NCBI GenBank assembly: GCA_942493075.1
Contig: OW818681.1
Coordinates: 6,138,001 to 6,202,000 of the forward strand
Length of the DNA: 64,000 nt
Direction of reading: 5' to 3'
From: JBBQYD01 sp942493075
GTDB lineage: Bacteria > Verrucomicrobiota > Verrucomicrobiia > Limisphaerales > UBA8199
Part shown: one piece after another, positions 43,042 through 50,849 of the stretch
How positions within the stretch are numbered: position 1 is the first letter of the stretch
Layout of the letters: every line of letters begins with the position of its first letter
Notes under the pieces: generated by a model
What the model saw: only the letters and a program-made list of their open reading frames with translations
Database searches by the model: none
Told to the model about the DNA's origin: nothing
Program-made: the position numbers and the translations under genes

Positions 43042-43972
43042 TAGCCTGGGAAAAAGGGCCATTACGGAGTTCGATTCGACCGGAATCCCGGGAACTCACG
43101 AGGAGCATCTATCCCTCTTCGGGGCATCTCCACGAACCCCGCGTCTCCGCGTGACTATCTACTTCGTCCTCTTTTACTGTTTTTCTTCGCATCTGATACG
43201 GTTCCCAGAGTTATTCATCCGAGGGCGAGGAGAGCCCCGGGAAGCTCCCCGCAGCTCTCAGTGAGTGACTCTGCCGCGCCAAGCATGGAACCTTCGCGTG
43301 AAATTCATTCCGTTTCGGACTTTCCAGTCCTCGTTGCGCAGTTTATAGACGCTGGAACTTGAGTAATCTTGCATAAGTCCGCTTGCGGTCTTGGAGTGCT
43401 GTAGCCCTCTAACCCTCTACAGCTATTCCGTGCGGAGTCCGTTTTTCAAACAGAATGTGTGAGACGTAAGATTGAAATGGTATGGATTGTTCTCCCTAAA
43501 AGCGCCTGACTTGAACTGCAAACCGTTAGTTTGTTTCATGACTTCTTCTCCCCTGGTTCGAAGGCTGCGGAGTAACTTAGCTCCCAGTGCTGTCCTGGGA
43601 AAAAGCGGCGCTTCGCAAGCTTCGCGCGCGCACTCTCCAAAACGCGTAGCGCATTCCTATGTTTGCACGTACAATGCCACCGATTACCGATCGGTTGACC
43701 GGTTTGGCCAGGCTCCCTCAACCAGAATGGTTGCCAAATAGTAGCCGGAGCGTCGAGCGAAGCGAAGACCTCCGGTCGCGTCCAGATTGAAACAGCACCC
43801 CCAACGAGGGGTGCCAGAGCGTTCGATTCCTTGGTGTCGCCGGGGAACCAGACAGCCTTAAACAGCAAGACATTGCGAACAGAAGGGGAACCAAGATAAC
43901 GAAGGAACAAGCCCTGAATGGGACTTGCCGGTTTAACAGGATACTTCAGCTTTTGCGGGCTGCTACGAATCA
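43042..43972. other. Long non-coding stretch between priA and the duplicated segment
   Basis: About 930 bp with no convincing gene. A minus-strand frame crosses part of it but has no recognisable protein sequence and runs through the repeats. A small hairpin CTGTAG...CTACAG lies near 43400. Composition suggests remnants of accessory DNA. Confidence 0.5.
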
Positions 43973-44400
43973 GTAAACCTGGATGAAACAAATGTCCAGC
44001 ACTCCCTTGGAAGACAAAGGAAGAGCCCCCATCGTACACACGAAGCCTGGACCAGGGCGGGTGTCCTCTCCCAATCCCAACGGGATTGCGTCCCAAAGCC
44101 CATGGTTGCGACGAAGTCGCTACCATGGGGTGACTGTAACTAATTATTCCCTCTTTCTTCTCCTGCCGGTTTGGCGCGTTTGCGACGCGCCAAACCGGCA
44201 GGAGAAGAAAGACAAGACTTCTGTGTGCCTTTACCCGGGGCGGCGGCCTAACGGCCTTGCCCCGGGCTATCGGCTTATCGCTCCTTCAGAGCTCGGGAAG
44301 ACAAAACGGGCTGCGCCCGGTAGGACCCCGGGCCTACAACCACTGGAATGAACAAAGGGACAGGACTGATTGCCGAACCGAAATCCGTACTGTGGGTAGC
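43973..44400 (-). repeat. Duplicated segment, copy I (left part, interrupted by IS110 copy 3)
   Basis: Begins AAACCTGGATGAAACAAATG and runs through GGTGTCCTCTCCCAATCCCA, the CATGG palindrome, a hairpin cassette and CCGAAATCCGTACTGTGGGT to the IS junction. It is nearly identical to 46976-47264 apart from the hairpin cassette and the IS. The right part continues at 46049-46188. Confidence 0.85.
44142..44275. repeat. Hairpin cassette present in copy I, absent from copy II
   Basis: Contains a hairpin with a perfect 27-bp stem and 5-nt loop (arms 44153-44179 and 44185-44211) and a second palindrome CCCGGGG...CCCCGGG (about 44234-44266). In copy II the flanks join directly (GGGGTGACC then TTATTCGCTCC). 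A two-hairpin cassette of the same order lies inverted at 10318-10429, with a different outer stem. Confidence 0.8.
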
Positions 44401-44670
44401 CTCCAATTCCTAAAAGGAATCGCATCGTGGCCATGGACCTTATAGGGTATTCGCGTGTCCATACCAACGTGCAGCATGGCCGTGGTTAATTTGATGCGCC
44501 GCAAGGCTGCTCGTTCGGTAGACTGGCTCCTGTTGGTAACGTGCGTATCGTTTGGAGAGCTTAGCCTGGCTTTCGCACTGCGGAGGTTGGGCGGGTTTCC
44601 CGCTGGAAAGATTCGTGTTGTATCCAACCAACAGGCACGGAGGTATGGGCATGCAAACCAAAGGTAAAGC
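44401..44670 (+). ncRNA. Candidate bridge-RNA region of IS110 copy 3
   Basis: 270-bp non-coding left end. CCTGTTGGTAAC (44529-44540) matches 9 of 12 bases of the target's left side ACTGTGGGTAGC (44389-44400). TTGGAG (44552-44557) is complementary to CTCCAA at the element start, and TGGAAAG (44604-44610) equals its last bases. These are possible guide segments, not demonstrated ones. Confidence 0.45.
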
Positions 44671-45999
44671 ATGAATAGTCTTCCTGTTCTCAATCCCAAA
44701 GCTGCTGCTATTGACGTGGGCAGTGAGCAAATGCATGTGTCAGTTGCTGGCGGGCCGCCCAAGGTGTTTGGCTCGACCACCACCGAGTTGCACGCATTGC
44801 GCGACTACCTGCTGGAGCAAGGGGTCAACACAGTGGCGATGGAAGCGACCGGGATTTACTGGCTTTGTCCGTATGAGGTGCTGGAAAAAGCCGGTCTCAA
44901 TCCGATCATGGTGAACGGGAAGTACGTTCGCAACCTGCCAGGCCGCAAGACCGACATGAGTGATTGTCAATGGCAGGCGACCTTGCATGCGCATGGGTTG
45001 CTCAGGGCGGGATTTGTTCCGCCCGATCATATCCGGCGTTTGCAGGATTATTTGCGTTTGCGCGCCGATCACATCTCCAGTTGCGCCACGAGCGAGCAGC
45101 ATATGCAGAAAGCACTGGAGCGAATGAACATCAAAATTCATGACGTGATCAGCGATCTGACCGGAGTGAGTGGATTAAAGATGGTGAGAGCTATTCTTGA
45201 GGGAGAGCGCGATCCGGAGAAACTGCTGGCATTGTGCGACCCGACGATCCAGAAGAAGAAAGCCAAGCGTGTGTGCGAAGCGCTGCGAGGGACGTGGAAG
45301 CAAGAGCACCTCTTTGCCCTGCGCCAAGCCTTGGCAGCCTGGGAGTTTTATCGCGCCCGGATTGCCGAATGCGATCAGGCTCTGGAAGAGGTGCTCAAGA
45401 AAATGACGGAGCACAAGGCCGATCCCCCTGGGGAGATGCCCAAGTCGGACCGAAAGAACAAGAGCAACACTCCGCAGATAGATGGGTTGCTGAAGTTGCT
45501 CTGGAAACTCTGTGACGGCAAGGATGCGACAAAGCTGCCCGGGATAACTGAGCACACACTGCTACGGTTGGTTTCGGAGGTTGGAACCGACCTCAAAGCC
45601 CATTGGGAGAACGAAAAGAGGTTTACCTCGTGGCTGGGGCTGGCTCCCGGGACCCATCAGAGCGGCAAGCGGCGCAGATCGGAGAAGCGATCAACCAACA
45701 AAGCAGGCCGACTCTTATGTGTGATTGCCCGAGCGGTGGGCAAGACAAATGATCGAGCCTTGGGAGGGTTCTATCGAAGAATCCGAAGCCGCAGCGGCGG
45801 CCTGGTAGCAAGCAGGGCACTGGCTCGCAAGCTTGGAGCAATGTTCTGGAGAGTGATGGTCCACGGATTAGCTTACGTGGAGCATGGTCTGGCCAAGTAT
45901 GAGGAAAAAGTACTGCAGACAGAACATACGACATTAGCCCGCCGGGCCAGGAGACTTGGACTAACACTAGCCCCTATGCAAAACCCTATGAAAACCTAG
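44671..45999 (+). CDS. IS110-family transposase (DEDD recombinase), copy 3
   Basis: 442 residues, intact, with the same acidic residues and C-terminal domain as the other copies. A K replaces R in the DATKLPG segment. AAAGG precedes the ATG at good spacing. Stop lies 49 bp before the right end. It is the only copy on the plus strand. The surrounding duplicated segment gives a direct view of its insertion site. Confidence 0.95.
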   Translation: MNSLPVLNPKAAAIDVGSEQMHVSVAGGPPKVFGSTTTELHALRDYLLEQGVNTVAMEATGIYWLCPYEVLEKAGLNPIMVNGKYVRNLPGRKTDMSDCQWQATLHAHGLLRAGFVPPDHIRRLQDYLRLRADHISSCATSEQHMQKALERMNIKIHDVISDLTGVSGLKMVRAILEGERDPEKLLALCDPTIQKKKAKRVCEALRGTWKQEHLFALRQALAAWEFYRARIAECDQALEEVLKKMTEHKADPPGEMPKSDRKNKSNTPQIDGLLKLLWKLCDGKDATKLPGITEHTLLRLVSEVGTDLKAHWENEKRFTSWLGLAPGTHQSGKRRRSEKRSTNKAGRLLCVIARAVGKTNDRALGGFYRRIRSRSGGLVASRALARKLGAMFWRVMVHGLAYVEHGLAKYEEKVLQTEHTTLARRARRLGLTLAPMQNPMKT

Positions 46000-46048
46000 C
46001 TTTGCCCTCCCAAAAATCCTGCCGTCGTTAGGCAGGTCCATGGAAAGC

Positions 46049-46188
46049 GCGCGCGCCCCCTTTGTTTCAGTCTGGTTCATCGGGTTGGCGCTCCTCGGCG
46101 CCAACCCGATGAACCAGGAATTCTTCCTCCTTTGAATCCTTTCTTTCCACAGTACCGAGCTAAAGTGTCCCCGCACGATTTAGGCATT
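46049..46188 (-). repeat. Duplicated segment, copy I (right part)
   Basis: Continues copy I after the IS: GCGCGCGCCCCCTTTG, a hairpin with 20-bp perfect arms (46072-46091 and 46098-46117), CAGTACCGAGCTAAAGTGTC and CATTTGGTAATCCCCAGGC. Matches 47265-47418. Confidence 0.85.
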
Positions 46189-46283
46189 TGGTAATCCCCA
46201 GGCTAAGCCGCGTGCATGTCGCATACCATCCGTTGATGGGCGTTTGCATTCATGGCGGGATGCTCCAGGGAAACCCGATCAGA

Positions 46284-46706
46284 TTAGCGGTCAAATCTGG
46301 GGTTGCGTTCAGGGGACACGACAATTTTGCCATCGTCTGCAAGCCAAAGCAGAACTTGCTCGTCTGTGATAGCGAGAATTCCCTGTCGTCTAAAATTCGT
46401 GGAGCGCGCCCCAAACCTGCAATGGAAGACATTGCTTCCGAGGTTGACCACGTTCGTTTGGATGAAATACTGCCTCCGGTTGGATGAGATGTATTTGCTC
46501 GTATCAACGGGCTCAGGCTGACCATCTTTGGCCCAAGCGCGATACAAGGTGTTCAGGTCCGCCTTCAAATAGACGGCCTCTGTAGTGTCGCTGTCCTCGC
46601 ACCCCACCAGCAAGAGAGCGAGCGCCGAGAAGACTCCTCCCACGAACAACCTCCGGAAATGCGCTAGATACCGTTTCTTGGGCCACAACACGTTATTAGT
46701 AGCCAT
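46284..46706 (-). CDS. Lipoprotein, unknown function
   Basis: 140 residues. The N-terminus has a basic stretch then FVGGVFSALALLLVGCEDSD, a lipobox with C as the predicted lipidation site. The mature part is short, with N/Q/R-rich sequence and no recognised domain. Its ATG lies inside the last codons of an RHS pseudogene on the same strand, so the gene may be a remnant open frame or may have been formed next to it. Located between the two duplicated segments. Confidence 0.5.
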   Translation of the reverse strand: MATNNVLWPKKRYLAHFRRLFVGGVFSALALLLVGCEDSDTTEAVYLKADLNTLYRAWAKDGQPEPVDTSKYISSNRRQYFIQTNVVNLGSNVFHCRFGARSTNFRRQGILAITDEQVLLWLADDGKIVVSPERNPRFDR

Positions 46707-46970
46707 CGGCTGCGTTTACTAATGCTATTACGTTCCCGTTGCCATCATAGGAAACGAAGTTAGTTGAAGGTTGAGAGTTGTGGGTTGAAGGATCATTCAC
46801 CCACAGCAAACCGCCGATACTACCCGCGCCCTGGAACGAGCCCAAAAGGTCCAAACCCCAGGCGAATGAGTTGAGCGTTGAGCGTGCCGATCAGATTCCA
46901 GCCGTCGCACACAAACCGTAGTTCGTTGGTTACGTCTGGTTTCGTACGCTGGCTCAGACCGGTCACAGGG
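46707..46970 (-). pseudogene. RHS/YD-repeat protein fragment
   Basis: Minus-strand translation gives FVCDGWNLIGTLNAQLIR, then in another frame WGLDLLGSFQGAGSIGGLLW and FVSYDGNGNVIALVNAADGY, the RHS core pattern. The frame shift around 46868 and the missing ends show a broken copy, cut at the duplicated segment at 46976. The remaining part of the RHS gene is not in the window. Confidence 0.75.
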
Positions 46971-46975
46971 TTAGT

Positions 46976-47418
46976 AAACCTAGATGCAAACAAATGTCAA
47001 GAGCTCACTTGGAAGACAAATGAAGAGCCCCCATCGTACACACGAAGCGTGGACCGGGGCGGGTGTCCTCTCCCAATCCCAACGGGATTGCGTCCCAAAG
47101 CCCATGGTTGCGACGAAGTCGCTACCATGGGGTGACCTTATTCGCTCCTTCAGAGCTCGGGAAGACAGAATGGGCCGCGCCCGGTAGGACCCCGGGCCTA
47201 CAACCACTGGAATGAACAAAGGGACAGGACTGATTGCCGAACCGAAATCCGTAATGTGGGTAGCGCGCGCGCCCCCTTTGTTTCAGTCTGGTTCATCGGG
47301 TTGGCGCTCCTCGGCGCCAACCCCATGGACCAGGAGTTTCTTTGTTTTGATTACGGTCTACCCACAGTACCGAGCTAAAGTGTCCCCTCACGATTCAGGC
47401 ATTTGGTAATCCCCAGGC
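46976..47418 (-). repeat. Duplicated segment, copy II, with empty IS110 site
   Basis: Same order as copy I (AAACCTAGATGCAAACAAATG to AATCCCCAGGC) but without the hairpin cassette and without the IS. The uninterrupted insertion site is GTGGGTAGCGCGCGCGCC, with AGC at 47262-47264. Its terminal hairpin (47288-47333) has a few mismatches. Confidence 0.88.
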
Positions 47419-47667
47419 GCTCTTGCGGCGATACACCCACCCTCAGCGGCTTGCGGATGGCTCCAGTCTCCCACACCGCGTGAGGACACGCGGCCTGACC
47501 TCTGACCTCCGCCCGACGAGGGGTGCCAGAGGCTTCGTCTCCTTCGCGCCCTTGTATCACCCTGCCCTTTGCTCTGCCTCACCGGCCACCGACCACCTGT
47601 CCTCCTCCGCGCTCTCCTCATGCCCCCTCTTTATGGTGGCCGCACCGCCAGGTGCCTCCGCGTGAGG
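47419..47667. other. Short non-coding stretch
   Basis: 249 bp, pyrimidine-rich on the plus strand, with CCGACGAGGGGTGCCAGAGG, a phrase also seen near 43.8 kb. No gene seen. Confidence 0.45.
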
Positions 47668-48003
47668 TCACGGAGCTCTGCTGGAGCCGAGCTGGAGGGC
47701 GGCGTCCTGCTTCCGAACGAGCACGGCGAATTCCTTGAACAGGAGCCATGAACCGATGACCCACAACACCGCATCTGCGATGTGAATGAACATTACGATA
47801 AACCATAGTCCCCAGGAGGACTCTGTGTTCCCTATCCATGGGAGCAGGCCGCCAACCGCTCCCAACCCGCAGGCAATCGCAATCAGCACCAAGCTGGGCT
47901 TGCGGAGGCTCAGATAGTAACTGCCGGCCAACCCGCATAGGATCAGGTTGCCAAGCACCCAGACAAGAGCGACCACCGTTTCAGTGAAATCCGCAATGTT
48001 CAT
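47668..48003 (-). CDS. Small membrane protein, unknown function
   Basis: 111 residues with about four membrane segments (TVVALVWVLGNLILCGLAGS, LVLIAIACGLGAVGGLLPWI, WGLWFIVMFIHIADAVLWVI and a short tail helix). Ends in charged sequence. No family recognised. It is separated from the duplicated segment by 249 bp and could be an unrelated core gene. Confidence 0.55.
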   Translation of the reverse strand: MNIADFTETVVALVWVLGNLILCGLAGSYYLSLRKPSLVLIAIACGLGAVGGLLPWIGNTESSWGLWFIVMFIHIADAVLWVIGSWLLFKEFAVLVRKQDAALQLGSSRAP

Positions 48004-48099
48004 AGTGACTGTTTATCGATTAAAAACGCGTCGAAGAGAAGTATAATTATGTGGGGCGATTGTATCGGGACCCCGTTGTCCATTGTCAATTATCCAATG

Positions 48100-50532
48100 T
48101 CAATTGCCGTTCATCTTCCCGATCCGACGCAGTTTCACATTCCGATACCGGATCACCGTCTCGTTCATATCGTTGAACGCCCCCAACCCCACGACGGCAT
48201 CATCGGTCATGTGCATCTCACGAAGTTGCGCATTGTTCAGAACCTGCTGGTCATTAACCCAGGCATCAGCGAAGCACCCCTGGCGTAATCGAAATCGAAA
48301 CGTGTTGCGATCGTCCTTTAGCGTGGCAGGACGTGCCACTTCCGTTCTGGTCCATGTGTAAGAGAAGCTCGCAACGTCGCCTTCATCGGCATTGCGTTTC
48401 ATCCGAAAGGCGTACCACCAGGAAGACATGGTATCAGGCAATCCCATCATCACCCCGGCTTGAAACGCTTTTGTTGAACTCCTGACCACTTCGAACTCAC
48501 CCTTGACCTCAAAAAGATAACCCACCCGGGTGCGGGAATAGAAACCGTGCCCGTTCTTCCCGGATTCAACCTCGAGAGCGCCATCAGGCAACCTTCGGAT
48601 CTTTTCACCCTGAATCGACCAGTTCGGATCATCCGCGCCTGAGGGCATCCATTCAATCCATTCGCCCTTGGCCAGAAGCTCCTCCTGCTTCAGCGCGAAC
48701 AACCTGGCCCGGCTGAACGCCTGACTCCGCTCGTCCCCAATTTCCAGCAACTTTTCGAACAGCTTGGTCGCTTCCGCAAGTTCCGCCTGATGATAATTCC
48801 GATCGGCACGCCTTGCTAAATCCGAGGCATTCCCTGTGTAAGCGGCTATTTGGAGTGGCAACAGCGAAAGCTCCGCTCCCCAGCCGTTCAGCTTGGATTC
48901 TTCAACCTTCCAATCCATCGCTTCGAACTGTTCCCGTGCCGTTTCATAATCCCCGGAGAAGAACGCCACAACCGCATAAGTGGTCCGCCATCCCTTCTCC
49001 CAGGGCTTCTGCGACGGCTCAGCAATGTATCCCTCATACATCTCACGGTAGTTCGCCCAGTGCGGTCCGTACGCATGCTCGCCGTGTGACAATTCTAATT
49101 CGGACTCAATATCGGAGACGATGTTATGAAACTTGAAGGGCACCATCGTATCAAACCGTTTCGTTTTGATTGCCGCAACGCCCAGGGCGAGCATCTCTTC
49201 ATGACTGCCATGCCAGCGCGGCCGCAGACCCCATGTCATAGATTTCCAGGCCGGTCCATAATCGATCCTGGCCTTTGTAGCGCGGTCAAACCAAAGCCGC
49301 ATTTCCTCCGCACTTGCATCGGCCTTTCCCATGGCCACAGGGATCATGGATGAAGGAGCAAGAACGCGATATGGCTCCATCTCCCAGGCTTTGGTCAAAG
49401 CCTCTTCCGCTTTCTCTAAATGATCAAAGAAACCTGCCCATCCCTGCTCTGTCACTTTGTCTGCCGTATCGCTCCCCCTTGCCGCCCAGGCATCCTTGAC
49501 CTCCGCGCTGCCTCGCAAAAGCAGCGCAAGCCACTTAAACGTTCCCGCCCCCTCCGTGACTTTGACAATGGCGTTTCTGTTCCGGCTGAAAAAGCCGCTG
49601 GCCCACCCGTTTACCAGGATCTCCGCTACCTCATCCTCATCCTCTTTGCTTAAGCTCCCGTCCTTAAGCAACTCTGTGTAGAGCCCCAACGCACGTGCAT
49701 CGAGTTCCTTCCGCTTCTCAGACTTGCTCCCTAGCTGGGTCGTCAACATCACTGTTGCGTAAAGACGCGGATACGCCCTGTACTTGGAGTTGTCCAAAGC
49801 CTTGATTGCGCGCTCAAGCCTGTGAATCTTCTCGTGAACTTCGATCGAGAGGACAGCCGCTACAGTGAGCGCCAATCCATCATCACACGCGCTGTTGGCG
49901 ATCTTATCCGTTAAGAATGACAGAGCGGCATCATTCGTTCCATCGCTGTAAGTGTTATCCAGCCACACCTCAAGCATCTCCTGCACATCCTTATCCCAAG
50001 CGGCATCATGACGTCCGAACTCCCGGTAAGCCTCCACATATTGCTTCACCCGGAAACGCTTGGCCTTGGCGTCGCTCTGCTTCTCATCAAGGGTGTTCTC
50101 GTCAAAAACAATGGGCCTGCTTGCGACTTCCATTCCTCCCTCCGCGTTCGAAGCGCTGACGGCGTGGGTTACCCGCCGAATTGTCTTGAACGATTTCCAC
50201 CCAACATATCCAACCGCCGCAAGGACAAGCACACCAGCGAGGATGACCAGGGGGATTACCCAGGCTGGCATCCTGGATCGGTTTGATACGGGTGGCAAGG
50301 ACGGTGGTACTGCTGTGGCCTGCAGAGATTGGCCCGCCAGATCTGCATCACGCAACGCTGAATCCAGCGTCATCCACTCGGTGGAACCGGCGCTTCGCAC
50401 GAGTTCAGTGCCGGACAACTCCCCTGCCCTCTTGCGTTCCCGCAAACTCTCCAGAGAGAAAGACCCGGCGCGCTGGCCGCTGATCAGCAAATCATAGATG
50501 GTAGGCACACCGGAGTTGTATCGTGAACCCAC
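48100..50532 (-). CDS. Membrane protein with N-terminal GYF-like domain
   Basis: 810 residues from a GTG (another GTG at 50508 is plausible). The first 60 residues (IYDLLISGQRAGSFSLESLR ... SAGSTEWMTLDSALRDADL) resemble GYF_2 domains, which occur at the N-terminus of many verrucomicrobial membrane proteins. A membrane helix follows (about 90-110: WVIPLVILAGVLVLAAVGYV). The large C-terminal part is Ala/Glu/Leu-rich and TPR-like (AALSFLTDKIANSACDDGLA; LEKAEEALTKAWEMEPYRVL), ending in a possible beta domain (GYLFEVKGEFEVVRSSTKAF). No catalytic motif found. Confidence 0.7.
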   Translation of the reverse strand: MGSRYNSGVPTIYDLLISGQRAGSFSLESLRERKRAGELSGTELVRSAGSTEWMTLDSALRDADLAGQSLQATAVPPSLPPVSNRSRMPAWVIPLVILAGVLVLAAVGYVGWKSFKTIRRVTHAVSASNAEGGMEVASRPIVFDENTLDEKQSDAKAKRFRVKQYVEAYREFGRHDAAWDKDVQEMLEVWLDNTYSDGTNDAALSFLTDKIANSACDDGLALTVAAVLSIEVHEKIHRLERAIKALDNSKYRAYPRLYATVMLTTQLGSKSEKRKELDARALGLYTELLKDGSLSKEDEDEVAEILVNGWASGFFSRNRNAIVKVTEGAGTFKWLALLLRGSAEVKDAWAARGSDTADKVTEQGWAGFFDHLEKAEEALTKAWEMEPYRVLAPSSMIPVAMGKADASAEEMRLWFDRATKARIDYGPAWKSMTWGLRPRWHGSHEEMLALGVAAIKTKRFDTMVPFKFHNIVSDIESELELSHGEHAYGPHWANYREMYEGYIAEPSQKPWEKGWRTTYAVVAFFSGDYETAREQFEAMDWKVEESKLNGWGAELSLLPLQIAAYTGNASDLARRADRNYHQAELAEATKLFEKLLEIGDERSQAFSRARLFALKQEELLAKGEWIEWMPSGADDPNWSIQGEKIRRLPDGALEVESGKNGHGFYSRTRVGYLFEVKGEFEVVRSSTKAFQAGVMMGLPDTMSSWWYAFRMKRNADEGDVASFSYTWTRTEVARPATLKDDRNTFRFRLRQGCFADAWVNDQQVLNNAQLREMHMTDDAVVGLGAFNDMNETVIRYRNVKLRRIGKMNGN

Positions 50533-50849
50533 GCCAACAGCAATGCTTTTACAGGGTGACTTTCAGTGCACCAACAGAGAATCCAAGAAAAGTTCACGTC
50601 GAGAAGCGAAGCCGCGAGGGGTTTCAGAAGAAAGATAAGACGCCCCCGTGTCACGGTTGTCCATTGTCAATCGCGCCCTTCGGATTGGCAGGACGGCAAC
50701 CGCTGAGGCGACGGTCCACCGTAATCACAAAAGTCTCAATACGCCTTGATACCGCGCTCTGGGAGCGACAGCGCCCACCAACAATCAGTTTCCCTCTTTC
50801 TCTCCGGTCCCCTCGCTCTTAATCCGGGATCGAATGGCTCCGCGAGGTA
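50533..50849. other. Intergenic stretch
   Basis: 317 bp without a gene between the GYF-like protein gene and the chemoreceptor gene, both on minus. No repeat recognised. Confidence 0.5.

Larger units (their letters stand above)
44401..46048 (+). mobile_element. IS110-family insertion sequence, copy 3 (1,648 bp)
   Basis: The left junction GTGGGTAGC (ending at 44400) and right junction GGAAAGC (ending at 46048) compare directly with the empty site GTGGGTAGCGCGCGCGCC at 47257-47274. The element is inserted precisely at AGC with no other target change, leaving AGC on both sides. Element runs from CTCCAATTCC to TCCATGGAAAGC. Confidence 0.93.

Noticed and set aside
43536..44126. 196-residue open frame on minus
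   Set aside because: Runs through the repeats, has no recognised protein sequence, and parallels the non-coding duplicated segment; treated as chance.
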